Assembly: GCF_004009905.1 (NCBI RefSeq)
Contig: NZ_ML136883.1
Coordinates: 1 to 64,000 of the forward strand
DNA length: 64,000 nucleotides
Direction of reading: 5' to 3'
DNA from: Lactobacillus xujianguonis
Lineage (GTDB): Bacteria > Bacillota > Bacilli > Lactobacillales > Lactobacillaceae
Shown: positions 1-8,899 of the stretch, one piece after another
Layout of the letters: every line of letters begins with the position of its first letter
How positions within the stretch are numbered: the stretch's first letter is position 1
Notes under the pieces: model-generated
Told to the model about the DNA's origin: nothing
The model's input: the letters and a program-made list of their open reading frames with translations, nothing else
Databases searched by the model: none
Program-made: the position numbers and the translations under genes

Positions 1-561
1 TGAGCGAGCTATTTTAGCCCAGCGACACATGAGATCAATCTTCCAATTGTACTTTTGATGACAATCATGGATTAATTGATATGTTTCTATTTTCCAGCGT
101 TTTCTTATTGCTGTTTGTCTATATTTTTGGTTGCCCGGCAAGCACATCCTTTCTGGCTGAGTGGTTTTTCTTCTCGCTTTAGTCATATAAACCTCCGGAT
201 AGGGCTCATAGTTCCGATTGTCTATATGACTATTATACTTAGAAACCCATCTTCTTACTGTTTCGTGACTTCTAATGCCATACTTGTTAGCTAAAGAAGA
301 CAATGAGGTATTGCCATTTAAGTATTCCTGCACAACTTTTTCTTTGAATTCTTTAGAGTAATGCGCATTATGCTTTGCGTTACTAAGAAAAGCTTCATGA
401 TTGCTTTGATACTGATGAGCCCAGCTGCTAATCTGGATATATCCACTTTTAATTGGCATATCAAGTTGTGTAGCTATTTCAACAGCACTCACATAACCAT
501 TCAAGTACTGTTCAACGGCCCATTTCTTCTGTTTAAATGAATACTTACTTTTTCTAGGCAT
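1..561 (-). CDS. IS3-family transposase, N-terminal part (partial at window edge)
   Basis: The minus-strand frame is open from an ATG at 561 to base 1 (187 codons) and continues outside the window. A good ribosome site (GAAGGTGGGA) precedes the ATG. It begins with two helix-turn-helix segments typical of IS3 OrfA proteins (about residues 8-53 and 68-108, the second starting YSKEFKEKVVQEYL). From about residue 155 the sequence (YQLIHDCHQKYNWKIDLMCR) resembles the start of an OrfB protein. IS3 elements normally keep OrfA and OrfB in different frames, so the short join between them (about residues 128-155) may mark a deletion or a natural fusion. Recognition is from motif style only. Confidence 0.6.
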   Translation of the reverse strand, partial: MPRKSKYSFKQKKWAVEQYLNGYVSAVEIATQLDMPIKSGYIQISSWAHQYQSNHEAFLSNAKHNAHYSKEFKEKVVQEYLNGNTSLSSLANKYGIRSHETVRRWVSKYNSHIDNRNYEPYPEVYMTKARRKTTQPERMCLPGNQKYRQTAIRKRWKIETYQLIHDCHQKYNWKIDLMCRWAKIARS

Positions 562-649
562 AAAAAATCCCACCTTCGTGAATAATTGAATACTTTATGT
601 ATTTCAATCGTCCACTTTAGTGGGATTGTATCAAATTGGGAGTCTCTCA
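1..649 (-). mobile_element. IS3-type insertion sequence, one end (partial)
   Basis: This is the 5' end of an insertion sequence that runs off the left edge of the window. The transposase reading frame starts at 561. The outer boundary is placed near 649 because, read on the minus strand, the sequence there begins TGAGAGACTCCC; IS3-family ends usually start with TG. A short inverted repeat (CCACT-TT-AGTGG) lies at 612-623. The element ends about 18 bp from the ppc stop codon and points the same way as ppc. The exact boundary and any target duplication cannot be fixed without the other end. Confidence 0.6.
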
Positions 650-667
650 TAAATAAAGTATTTAATT

Positions 668-3406
668 CTAACCCGAATTACGTAAACCAGCAGCTACCCC
701 ATTGATAGTAATTGGAATAATGCTTTCATAAACACCATGTACTTCATCTTGACGATCACGTTTAATCATTTCTAATTGAACGTAATTTAGGATATTAAAG
801 TATGGCATTCTTGCAGCTAAGCTAGTTTGCAAAGTTGGGGCGTCACTAAGCAACTTTTGATGGCCTTCAATTTGCAAAATGACTTCTTTAGTTAACTGCC
901 ATTCCTGATTGATGATTTCAAAGACAGACTCTGCTTGTTCATCTTGACACAAATCTGCATATTGCTTGGCAATTTCCATGTTTGATTTTGATAAAACCAT
1001 ATCAACATTAGACATCAATGCATGGAAGAATGGCCAGCCTTGATACATCTGTTGTAACTCTTTCAAGTTGTTAGGATCTGCATCAATAAAGTGTTTGAAT
1101 GCTGAACCTACACCAAACCATCCTGGGAACATTACTCGACTTTGAGACCAAGAGAAGACCCATGGAATAGCTCTTAAACTAGAAAAATCGGAAAGTTTCT
1201 TTCTTGAGGCTGGACGAGAGCCAATATTTAAATTAGAAATTTCCTTAATTGGAGTTGCTTGTAAGAAATAAGAAAGAAAATTAGGATTTTCAAAGACCAG
1301 TTTCTTATAAATTCGGTTGCTTTCTTTAACGATCTCATCCATGGATGAACGAAATTCGGCAATATGGTCTTCACTAACAATTTGCTTAGAATCAATCCGA
1401 TCGATCGTAGCTGAAACTAACATTTCTAAATTGTAGTATGCTGTATCTCTATTACCATATTTGTTTTGAATAATTTCACCTTGTTCGGTCATGCGAATGC
1501 GATCATTAATTGACTTAAAAGGTTGAGCCGTAATTGCTTCGTAAGATGGACCACCACCACGACCAACAGTACCACCGCGGCCATGCATGAAGGTAATCTT
1601 AACCCCACGATCTTCACCAATGGCTGTTAAATCTTTTTGTGCCTTGTAAAGATTCCAATTTGAAGCTAAATAACCACCATCTTTATTAGAATCAGAGTAA
1701 CCGAGCATAATTTCTTGGTAATGATTTTGCGAATCGAGCCAATTCTTGACAATATCCAAGTCTAAGTATTCTTTGATAATTTCTCTTGAATTATTCAAAT
1801 CCTCTACCGTTTCAAACAATGGTACAACTTGGATACGTGCTTTTTGCTTGTCTAGCAAATCGTATTCTTTGAGCATTACCGCTTGTTCCAACATATCAGA
1901 AACACTTTCAGTGTGTGAAATAATATGTTGCTTGATTACATCTTCACCTAAACGATCTTTTAATTCACGTGCGGTTTGATAGATTTTTAATTCTTTTTCT
2001 AGTAATTCAGACTTTGGCTGATTATTAACATGTAAACACCGTGGATCATTTTTTAATTCTTTGAGTAATAATGATACCTTTTCTTCTTCACTTAAATCAC
2101 TATAATGATCACAAATTTCAGCACTTTTCAGTAACTCTGCAACACATGCTTCATTTACACTAGAATCTTGCCGCATATCAATTGTTGCTAAATAAAAGCC
2201 AAAGACATCAATTGCTTCTAAAATTTCAGTAAAGTAACTCTTAACAACTGCTTGATCACGATTCTCTTCTAAAGAATCTTTGATAATTTCTAAATCTGCT
2301 TTAAATTCTTGAGCATTATTATAGGAAGGAATTTGATCTAAATGTTTTAAATCTTTCTCTTTCAAAAAGCTATTTTGATTAGTAATCCCCACTAAGTCTC
2401 GTTCAGTTTTCACCAAACGACTTTCAATATAATAGAAAGCTCTTCGATATGGTTCATTAGTTCTAAATGGAGAATCATCATTTGAAAGTTCTGACAAATG
2501 CATTACTTCATGGGAAGGCTTCATATATGAAGTTGAAAGTGAAATTGCACGATAAAGTTGGTTTATTTGCTTAATATAATACTCAAAGATAACTTGACTT
2601 TGAAGAGTTGCACTTAATCGTAAGGTTTCAGCCGTTACGTATGGATTACCATCACGATCGCCGCCAATCCACATCCCCATCGTAATCGGGGTTGCATCAC
2701 TTACATCTAAGCCATGTTTTTGTGCCAATTTCTTGTAGCGACTGGTAAATTTAGTGATTGCTGGAATTAAAGCCTTAGGATAATAAGCTAGAACATTAGT
2801 AATTTCGTTAGAAACTTTCAGTTTTTCGCTTCGAATAATATCTGTTTGCATCAGAATTTCAATTGATGCACGTAATTGCTCAGTCCACTCTTGCCGATTA
2901 ATAGTACCATTCTTGACTTCACGATAACTACGTAAAAGGTTATGAACTCTATCAGTTATTTCAAGCACAGTTTTTCTTTGGACCTGAGTCGGGTGCGCAG
3001 TTAACACAGGTACGACATTTACATGATCCAAGATTTCTTTAGCATTGCTCTTTTGCGCAACAACATTAATCGTATCTTCCAATTTACCTAAGTAATCTTG
3101 CTCAGTATTATTTAAGACATTAACTTTGCTGGCTAATTCTACATCTTCAGAAATATTAATTAACAGTGGTAATGTTGCAAAGTAGCGCGCTACTACGATC
3201 ATTTCTTGATTGTCTAAATCAGCAATTTGCTTTTCAAGTTCCTGATAGTCTTGTTTAGCAGAAATTTGAATTAGTTGCTCGATTTTTCCAAAAAGTTCTT
3301 TACCAACTAATTGTTCAGTCGATTCATTCAGTAAGTTAGTTAAGATTTTTACTTCTTCTGCTACTACTTTCACATCGCTGCTATTTTCTAATTTTTTAAC
3401 AGTCAT
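668..3406 (-). CDS. ppc: Phosphoenolpyruvate carboxylase
   Basis: This 912-residue cytosolic enzyme carboxylates PEP with bicarbonate to oxaloacetate, feeding aspartate and C4 acids. Full family length is present. Visible signature parts are VLTAHPTQ (residues 134-141, with the catalytic His138), [10 protein letters not shown], the [16 protein letters not shown] block, [13 protein letters not shown] (the catalytic glycine-rich loop) and [13 protein letters not shown]. The C-terminus GLRNSG replaces the common GMRNTG. A ribosome site (AGAAAGGAA) stands before the ATG. It is monocistronic: brnQ upstream ends in its own terminator. No native terminator is seen after the gene because an IS element starts 18 bp beyond its stop. 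The identification is very secure. Confidence 0.97.
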   Translation of the reverse strand: MTVKKLENSSDVKVVAEEVKILTNLLNESTEQLVGKELFGKIEQLIQISAKQDYQELEKQIADLDNQEMIVVARYFATLPLLINISEDVELASKVNVLNNTEQDYLGKLEDTINVVAQKSNAKEILDHVNVVPVLTAHPTQVQRKTVLEITDRVHNLLRSYREVKNGTINRQEWTEQLRASIEILMQTDIIRSEKLKVSNEITNVLAYYPKALIPAITKFTSRYKKLAQKHGLDVSDATPITMGMWIGGDRDGNPYVTAETLRLSATLQSQVIFEYYIKQINQLYRAISLSTSYMKPSHEVMHLSELSNDDSPFRTNEPYRRAFYYIESRLVKTERDLVGITNQNSFLKEKDLKHLDQIPSYNNAQEFKADLEIIKDSLEENRDQAVVKSYFTEILEAIDVFGFYLATIDMRQDSSVNEACVAELLKSAEICDHYSDLSEEEKVSLLLKELKNDPRCLHVNNQPKSELLEKELKIYQTARELKDRLGEDVIKQHIISHTESVSDMLEQAVMLKEYDLLDKQKARIQVVPLFETVEDLNNSREIIKEYLDLDIVKNWLDSQNHYQEIMLGYSDSNKDGGYLASNWNLYKAQKDLTAIGEDRGVKITFMHGRGGTVGRGGGPSYEAITAQPFKSINDRIRMTEQGEIIQNKYGNRDTAYYNLEMLVSATIDRIDSKQIVSEDHIAEFRSSMDEIVKESNRIYKKLVFENPNFLSYFLQATPIKEISNLNIGSRPASRKKLSDFSSLRAIPWVFSWSQSRVMFPGWFGVGSAFKHFIDADPNNLKELQQMYQGWPFFHALMSNVDMVLSKSNMEIAKQYADLCQDEQAESVFEIINQEWQLTKEVILQIEGHQKLLSDAPTLQTSLAARMPYFNILNYVQLEMIKRDRQDEVHGVYESIIPITINGVAAGLRNSG

Positions 3407-3477
3407 GTTGAAATTCCTTTCTTATTTGCTAGGAATAAGATACCATAAAATATTCAAAAAATAGCATAAAAAAGTAT

Positions 3478-3513
3478 TAAAAAACACCCAAGTCAAACAG
3501 ACTAGGTGTTTAT
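3478..3513 (-). terminator. Rho-independent terminator after brnQ
   Basis: On the minus strand a stem AACACC...GGTGTT, extended inside by TAGTC/GACT-type pairs, is followed by a run of T. It ends the brnQ transcript before ppc. Confidence 0.8.
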
Positions 3514-3531
3514 CAGTTACTAATTTTTTAA

Positions 3532-4914
3532 TTAATCTAACTCTTCATTAGTAGTTACCAATCTTTTCTTCTTCATCAAATGACCAACTAATCCAATTAC
3601 CAACCCTACTAAAGCAGGTACAAGCCAGGATAAACCCATACTTGCAAGTGGCAAAGTACTTCTCACTGAAGCTACCCATAAACCAAATTGACTTTGACTA
3701 ACTACACTCGGAAAGGCAATGACCATATCACCTAATGCAGGAAGGACCGTAAACAAGATGACAAAGAAGTAGACTACTCCATCTTTATTGAACAATGGTG
3801 AAAAGACAGATAATAAGATTAAGACCATTGATAATGGGTACAAGAACATGAGCATTGGAGTTGACCAAGAAATGATCTGATCCAAACCAAAGTTAGCAGC
3901 TAAGAAAGATGCTAAACAACTAAGAGCAAGCCAAGTATGATAGCTAACTTTAGGAAAATGCTTGTGGAAGTCTTGCGCAAACGCAGCTACTAAGCCAACA
4001 GCAGTAGTTAAACAAGTAACAGTTAATAAGAATGCTAATAATGCTTGACCAAAGAGGCCACCATATTCATTAACAATTTGATTAAAGGCAACACCACCGT
4101 TATCAGAAACTTTAAAGCGTCCCAATGACATCGCACCCATTAAGATCAAAAGTAAATAGATTAAACCAACGGCTCCCATGGCTACTACACCAGATTTAGC
4201 AACCACCTTTGAAACACTCTTAGGATCCTTTTGGCCCATTGACCGAACAGCGGTAACAACAGTAACACCAAAGGCTAAACCTGCCAAGGCATCCATCGTG
4301 TTGTAACCTTCAAGAAATCCATTTACTAAAGCTGAATGCTTGTAAGCAGCAGTAACAGCGGCAGTTTGCGGATTACCTAGAGGATTAAGAAAGGCAACAA
4401 TAAAAACTAAGAATAATAATGCTAGAAATAATGGATTGAGAACCTTACCAACATTGGATAAGATATTGTTTTCATGATAGGAAAAAGCAAATGCTAACAA
4501 GAAGAAGACTGCCGAAAAGATAAACAAAGCCGCCGTCTGTTGATCTTTAGGGATGAATGGTGCAACCCCAACTGTGAAAGAAACAGTTGCTGTTCGTGGA
4601 GTACCAAACAAGGGCCCAATCGTGGCATGAATTAAAACCATGAAAACTACTGCAAATCCTGCACCTAGCGGTTTCCCAATATCATAAACCCCTTCTGAAC
4701 GAGTAATTGCTACAGCTAACACCGATAGTAAAGGTAGTAGCACACCAGTGATCAGAAAACCAACTGCGGCAGTACCCCAATTGGCACCAGCAAGTTGTCC
4801 TAAATGAAGTGGGAAAATCAAGTTGCCGGCTCCAAAGAACAAACCAAATAGTAATGAAGCAACGACTAAATATTGCTTCCAAGTCAATTTTTGAGATTTG
4901 GATAAATTTTTCAT
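3532..4914 (-). CDS. brnQ: Branched-chain amino acid carrier (BrnQ, LIVCS family)
   Basis: This 460-residue multi-pass membrane protein imports leucine, isoleucine and valine with a cation. About twelve hydrophobic segments are visible; the N-terminal part FGLFFGAGNLIFPLHLG is characteristic of the family. The start is set at the ATG at 4914 because AGGAGGAG lies just upstream; a longer frame starting at 4968 would extend into the leader terminator and is unlikely. The gene sits behind a T-box leader (4954-5235), so expression should rise when the cognate charged tRNA is scarce, which fits a branched-chain amino acid importer. It is transcribed alone and ends at the terminator at 3478-3513. 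Confidence 0.93.
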   Translation of the reverse strand: MKNLSKSQKLTWKQYLVVASLLFGLFFGAGNLIFPLHLGQLAGANWGTAAVGFLITGVLLPLLSVLAVAITRSEGVYDIGKPLGAGFAVVFMVLIHATIGPLFGTPRTATVSFTVGVAPFIPKDQQTAALFIFSAVFFLLAFAFSYHENNILSNVGKVLNPLFLALLFLVFIVAFLNPLGNPQTAAVTAAYKHSALVNGFLEGYNTMDALAGLAFGVTVVTAVRSMGQKDPKSVSKVVAKSGVVAMGAVGLIYLLLILMGAMSLGRFKVSDNGGVAFNQIVNEYGGLFGQALLAFLLTVTCLTTAVGLVAAFAQDFHKHFPKVSYHTWLALSCLASFLAANFGLDQIISWSTPMLMFLYPLSMVLILLSVFSPLFNKDGVVYFFVILFTVLPALGDMVIAFPSVVSQSQFGLWVASVRSTLPLASMGLSWLVPALVGLVIGLVGHLMKKKRLVTTNEELD

Positions 4915-4953
4915 CGAAAACTCCTCCTGAGAATTAAGAATTATCTGATCACA

Positions 4954-5235
4954 AAAAAAGCCCCTCAACCAAAATAACTTTGATTGAGGGACGCTTTAGC
5001 GTGGTACCACCCTTTGTTTATATTGCTATTACTAGCAATACCTTTCACGTGCAGTTGAACAAATTCAACGATACGTAGGCACTATAATGGGTGCTCCCAC
5101 TATTTCTTACTAAAATTAAGAAACAGAACTCGAAAGTGATTTTCACCTAATTTTACCTTTATCTCCTCACACCTAACGAGACTCGCTGTAAATTCAAATT
5201 AGATTACTCTTCTTTCTCTTTGCTTTCAGATTAAT
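4954..5235 (-). promoter_or_regulatory. T-box leader of brnQ
   Basis: Read on the minus strand, the conserved T-box core AGGGTGGTACCACG is present at 5013-5000. It is followed by a terminator hairpin (CCCTCAA...TTGAGGGG, then TTTTTTT) at 4989-4954. Upstream lies about 220 nt of structured leader that fits Stem I to Stem III. T-boxes sense uncharged tRNA and switch terminator to antiterminator. I could not fix the specifier codon by eye; the downstream gene implies Ile, Leu or Val. Confidence 0.92.
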
Positions 5236-5251
5236 TAAATTGCTAATAAGT

Positions 5252-5279
5252 ATTTTAATCTATTTATTATTAATGTCAA
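5252..5279 (-). promoter_or_regulatory. Promoter of the brnQ T-box transcript
   Basis: On the minus strand TTGACA (5279-5274) and TAAAAT (5257-5252) are separated by 16 bp, immediately upstream of the T-box leader. Confidence 0.75.
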
Positions 5280-5358
5280 CATCTTTTTATAATTAATTCG
5301 CTTTCGAGTTAATTTTAGTTTATGCTTAAGTTGTATCCAATTAGAAACGAGTATAAAA

Positions 5359-5931
5359 ATGAGTAAATTATATTTAATGCGTCATGGTGAAACCTATTTC
5401 AATCTTTGGCACAAAATTCAAGGATGGTGCGATTCACCCTTAACTGAAAGTGGAATCAAACAAGCTCAAGCTGCTAGACAGTATTTTTTAGATAAAAACA
5501 TTCATTTTGATGCAGCTTACTGTTCAACTTCTGAAAGAGCGAGCGATACTCTCGAAATTGTAACCAATCACACCCTTTCCTATCACCGTTTAAAAGGTTT
5601 AAAAGAATGTTATTTTGGCTCCTTTGAAGGACAAGATGAACGGCTAAACCCCAAGCCACCCTATGGTGACTTTTTTGTACAATATGCTGGTGAAAGTCAA
5701 AATCAAGTTCAAACACGCATGCTGCAGGCACTAACCAAGATAATGATCACAGCACGAGAAAATGATAATGTCCTAGTAGTTTCTCATGCCGGCGCTTGTT
5801 TTAATTTCTTGACTGCTATTCAAACTGATCCTCAAGAATTATTGACACACCGCTTAGGTAATTGTGCAATTATTGATTTAACTTATTCAAATCAACATTT
5901 TTCACTTAATCAAATTATCAATCCCAATTAA
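5359..5931 (+). CDS. Histidine phosphatase (phosphoglycerate mutase family)
   Basis: This 190-residue protein belongs to the histidine phosphatase superfamily. The phosphorylated histidine is in the N-terminal motif LMRHGETYFN (His9 within RHG), followed by QGWCDSPLTESG. The second catalytic histidine is in VVSHAGACF near residue 142. Members of this length are mostly broad phosphatases of sugar phosphates or cofactors, not glycolytic mutases, so the substrate is unknown. It stands alone between divergent brnQ and the convergent 5'-nucleotidase gene, sharing a bidirectional terminator with the latter. The ribosome site is weak (AAACGAG). Confidence 0.85.
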   Translation: MSKLYLMRHGETYFNLWHKIQGWCDSPLTESGIKQAQAARQYFLDKNIHFDAAYCSTSERASDTLEIVTNHTLSYHRLKGLKECYFGSFEGQDERLNPKPPYGDFFVQYAGESQNQVQTRMLQALTKIMITARENDNVLVVSHAGACFNFLTAIQTDPQELLTHRLGNCAIIDLTYSNQHFSLNQIINPN

Positions 5932-5957
5932 AAAGACGCCAATGGCGTCTTTTTTAT
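5930..5957. terminator. Bidirectional terminator
   Basis: A perfect stem AAAAGACGCC-AAT-GGCGTCTTTT is flanked by A and T runs. It serves the histidine phosphatase (plus) and the metallophosphatase (minus). Confidence 0.9.
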
Positions 5958-7514
5958 TTAATAAAAGCGATAATTTTTCTTAGTATCTACTTTCACATCA
6001 GCATGAGTCAAATACTCAGTAAACATTTGAACATAATCTTTATCAAGCGTGAATTCAATCTTATCCATGCTATATTCCGGATAAAAACCGCCCCCCATTG
6101 CTCGATAGTTGTTCACTGCCAAATGATAAATCTGATCATCTTTAATTGGCTTGCCGTGCAAAGTTAATTTAGTTAGTCTTTGACCTTCAGGCTTAGATAA
6201 ATCAGCCTCATATTCGACTGGATAGAACACATCAAAATGATAAAGCATTGGCTTAGGTTTAATCCAGCGATCAATAAAACTAATAGTGCCATCTGAATTC
6301 TTCTTCAAAAAACCAGCGCTATGTTCAATAATATGTCGCAATTGTTTGCCTGTTAATTTTACTCGGCAAAGTTGGTTGGCATATGGATAGTTTAGTAAAA
6401 CATCCCGCATGGTTACTTCTTTACCAAATCCTTTGGCCTTTTCACTCATTACCGCAGTTGCTGAAATATCGGCCTTAGTGAACCATAACTGCATTTGCTG
6501 AAGCAAATTAATAAATGGTGCTCCCTCGATTCTGCCTTTCATAGCATTCTCAATTGGAGCTGGTTCACTCAATTTAGCTAATGGTCGATCTAGCCATTTT
6601 TGTGTCCGTTCATCTAGTGGTTTAACTATGTCAACAATCTCTGGATCTGGCTCATAGTTTTTAGTATCAATCAATTCAGTAGACATCTTTTTGATCTTCT
6701 TGGTTTGATCATCAATCTCTAAGATCACTTTTGCAACAGCTTCACCACGATACCCTGGTTGAACAATAGCTGTATCACGCGTAACTACATTTAAACGACG
6801 ATGTTGGTGGCCTGTTAAAAAGACGTCGATTTCAGGAATTTCAGTTAAGATCTTATAGCCTTCATTTTCACCACGATGAGGTTCAGTTGCTTTTCCAGAC
6901 ACTGGATCACTTTCAAAACCACCATGGTACATCACAGCTAAGACATCGACTTGCGGACGCAAAATTTTAGCATAATGTTTAATTCGCTCAAAAGCCGAAA
7001 CGAACTTTAAACCAGCAATATTTTCTTTAGGCTCCCAATGAGGAATATATTGCGTTGTAATTCCTAAAATTCCAATTTTAACCCCATTCTTTTCAATAAT
7101 GGTGTACTCTCTTCCAAACGCTGGGACATTAGTTTCTTCATCAAGCACGTTATCATTGATCATTGGGGCACGATTATTATCAATGTAATAAGTCAAATAG
7201 TCTAACCCAAAATTAAAATCATGATTACCTAAGCAGCGCGCATCATATCCCACCTTGTTATAAGCCTCAGTAAAAATAGCCAAATCAGCGTAATCGCCCG
7301 TTGAATGAGCATATGAAGCCAATGGTGATCCTTGCAAGCAATCGCCGCTATCCGTCACGACGACGTGATCGGCACCATATTTTTCTCTTTCAGCCTTAAT
7401 AACTGAGCTTACCCGACTTAAACTAAATGGTGCATCACAGTCATTTTTATCTTGATAATCTGTCGGTAATAAAAAGCCATGAGTATCACTTGAATGTAAA
7501 AAAACTAGTTTCAT
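5958..7514 (-). CDS. 5'-nucleotidase / UDP-sugar hydrolase-like metallophosphatase
   Basis: This 518-residue protein has an N-terminal calcineurin-type metallophosphatase domain and a C-terminal 5'-nucleotidase domain. Metal-binding motifs are visible in order: SDTHG near the N-terminus, DSGDCLQGSP, GNHDFNFG, MYHGGFE and TGHQHRR. Unlike many relatives it has no signal peptide or cell-wall anchor, so it probably acts in the cytosol on nucleotides or related phosphates. The start is set at the ATG at 7514, which has GGAAGG upstream; a longer frame begins at 7550 inside the rpmF terminator. It follows rpmF but is separated by that terminator. Confidence 0.88.
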   Translation of the reverse strand: MKLVFLHSSDTHGFLLPTDYQDKNDCDAPFSLSRVSSVIKAEREKYGADHVVVTDSGDCLQGSPLASYAHSTGDYADLAIFTEAYNKVGYDARCLGNHDFNFGLDYLTYYIDNNRAPMINDNVLDEETNVPAFGREYTIIEKNGVKIGILGITTQYIPHWEPKENIAGLKFVSAFERIKHYAKILRPQVDVLAVMYHGGFESDPVSGKATEPHRGENEGYKILTEIPEIDVFLTGHQHRRLNVVTRDTAIVQPGYRGEAVAKVILEIDDQTKKIKKMSTELIDTKNYEPDPEIVDIVKPLDERTQKWLDRPLAKLSEPAPIENAMKGRIEGAPFINLLQQMQLWFTKADISATAVMSEKAKGFGKEVTMRDVLLNYPYANQLCRVKLTGKQLRHIIEHSAGFLKKNSDGTISFIDRWIKPKPMLYHFDVFYPVEYEADLSKPEGQRLTKLTLHGKPIKDDQIYHLAVNNYRAMGGGFYPEYSMDKIEFTLDKDYVQMFTEYLTHADVKVDTKKNYRFY

Positions 7515-7537
7515 CTTTTTCCTTCCAAAATTAGGTA

Positions 7538-7573
7538 TAAAAAAAGACACCTGAATGCCGGTGCCTTTTAATT
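7538..7573 (-). terminator. Terminator after rpmF
   Basis: The minus strand reads AAAAGGCACC, a loop, then GGTGTCTTTTTTT. The stem abuts the rpmF stop codon. Confidence 0.85.
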
Positions 7574-7760
7574 AGTTATTGCCGTTGTTGTTTTCGTTAA
7601 CAACTTGACGACCCTTGTAGTAACCCTTAGGTGAAACACGGTGGCTTAAACGGTATTCACCAGTAGTTGCATCATAGTGCATTGCTGGAACACTCAACTT
7701 AATATGACCACGACGTGAACGTTTCTTTTGTTTAGAAGTATGTCTTGCAGGAACTGCCAT
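7572..7760 (-). CDS. rpmF: 50S ribosomal protein L32
   Basis: This 62-residue basic protein begins [19 protein letters not shown], the typical L32 N-terminus, and carries the [13 protein letters not shown] segment. It contains no cysteine, so it is the zinc-free form, unlike L32 proteins that have a four-cysteine zinc ribbon. A strong ribosome site (AAAGGAGATC) precedes the ATG. A terminator overlaps the end of the gene, consistent with separate high-level expression. Confidence 0.96.
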   Translation of the reverse strand: MAVPARHTSKQKKRSRRGHIKLSVPAMHYDATTGEYRLSHRVSPKGYYKGRQVVNENNNGNN

Positions 7761-7872
7761 TTGATTTGATCTCCTTTATTGTAGTCTTTAAGTTTTCATA
7801 ATCACTAAAAAGTAACTATGAATTACTCACATGGTTCAATGATACTATTGAATTAACGATAAATCAAGCTCA

Positions 7873-8097
7873 TTACTTCTTCTTTTTATTAATTTGGTGA
7901 TCTTCATTCCAAAACCAACCTAGTAAAACTCCAACAATTACCATTACTACTAAAACGACAATTAAAGGCAATTTTACTTTAAAGAAGCCAAAGTTAATCG
8001 CAACTGGATTAGTATTTAAAACCACAAAAATTACTGCTACTAAGGCAATAATCAGCCCAATAATTAAATTAAGCTGACGCCGCTTATCTGTATTCAT
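7873..8097 (-). CDS. LapA-domain (DUF1049) small membrane protein
   Basis: This 74-residue protein has two membrane segments (about residues 9-29 and 38-60) separated by NTNPVAINFGFFKVKLP, the pattern of LapA/DUF1049 proteins, and a lysine-rich cytoplasmic tail NEDHQINKKKK. In Gram-negatives the family helps assemble lipopolysaccharide; in lactobacilli the role is not known. The start is the ATG at 8097, with AGGATAGGA upstream, 7 bp after the SDR stop codon. It is the last gene of an rnz-SDR-lapA-like operon. Confidence 0.75.
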   Translation of the reverse strand: MNTDKRRQLNLIIGLIIALVAVIFVVLNTNPVAINFGFFKVKLPLIVVLVVMVIVGVLLGWFWNEDHQINKKKK

Positions 8098-8104
8098 TCC
8101 TATC

Positions 8105-8899
8105 CTACTTTCTTGAAGCAAATTCTAATGAAATCTTATCTCCAAGAGCTGGGAATAAATTATACAACTTAGCCGCAACTGCCAAACTAATTGGTAAATT
8201 CAATTCTCGCTTATTGCTACCAAAGTAATGAACAACTTGCCAAGCAACATCGTCAGGATCCAGCATGAATTCTTGAACATTTTTGACGTAATTGCCACTC
8301 TTATCAGCAATATTAAAGAAGTTAGTGTAAACAGGACCTGGGTTAACCGTCATGACCTTAACACCAAAAGGCTTCAATTCTAAGCGTAGAACATTCGAGA
8401 ATTGAATAACTGCTGATTTAGATGCACTATATGCAGCTGATTTAGTTGTTGGCACTTTACCAGCAATTGAACCGAAGTTAACAATTTGTCCAGTCTTCTC
8501 TTCAATCATTACCCGACCGACTAAACGAGTAAAGTACATTAATCCCAGAACATTAACTTGGAACATATTAGTAGCATCTTGCATGTCACTGTCCATGAAG
8601 TTTTCAAATTTACCAAACCCAGCACAATTTACTAAATAGTCAATATGCTTGACAGAAGAAACAATCTTCTTAAAAGTGGCTTCAATTTCATCTGCCTTGC
8701 CCATATCAGTTGGGAAAACAAAAGCATCTGCCCCTGAGAGTTCTTTAGCTTCAGCCGCAATATCATTTAATTTATCTTCGCTACGAGCAATTAAAATTAC
8801 AGTAGCTCCGCGTCCTGCGCTTTCCAAAGCAATGGCACGTCCAATACCACTAGAAGCTCCAGTTATAACAACAACTTTATTTCTCAATGAATCACTCAT
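8105..8899 (-). CDS. Short-chain dehydrogenase/reductase
   Basis: This 264-residue protein is a classical SDR. The cofactor motif TGASSGIGRA is near residues 14-23, VNCAGFG matches the NNAG element, and the catalytic YxxxK appears as YSASK with a serine in NFGSIAG upstream. NPGPVYTNF follows as usual. The basic residue after the first strand (ARSEDKL) suggests NADPH use. Substrate cannot be told. Its ATG overlaps the rnz stop codon (ATGA), so the two are translationally coupled, and the LapA-domain gene follows 7 bp later. Confidence 0.88.
   Translation of the reverse strand: MSDSLRNKVVVITGASSGIGRAIALESAGRGATVILIARSEDKLNDIAAEAKELSGADAFVFPTDMGKADEIEATFKKIVSSVKHIDYLVNCAGFGKFENFMDSDMQDATNMFQVNVLGLMYFTRLVGRVMIEEKTGQIVNFGSIAGKVPTTKSAAYSASKSAVIQFSNVLRLELKPFGVKVMTVNPGPVYTNFFNIADKSGNYVKNVQEFMLDPDDVAWQVVHYFGSNKRELNLPISLAVAAKLYNLFPALGDKISLEFASRK

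Noticed and set aside
76-294. A 72-codon plus-strand frame inside the IS element
   Set aside because: It is antisense to the transposase frame and has no start signals.
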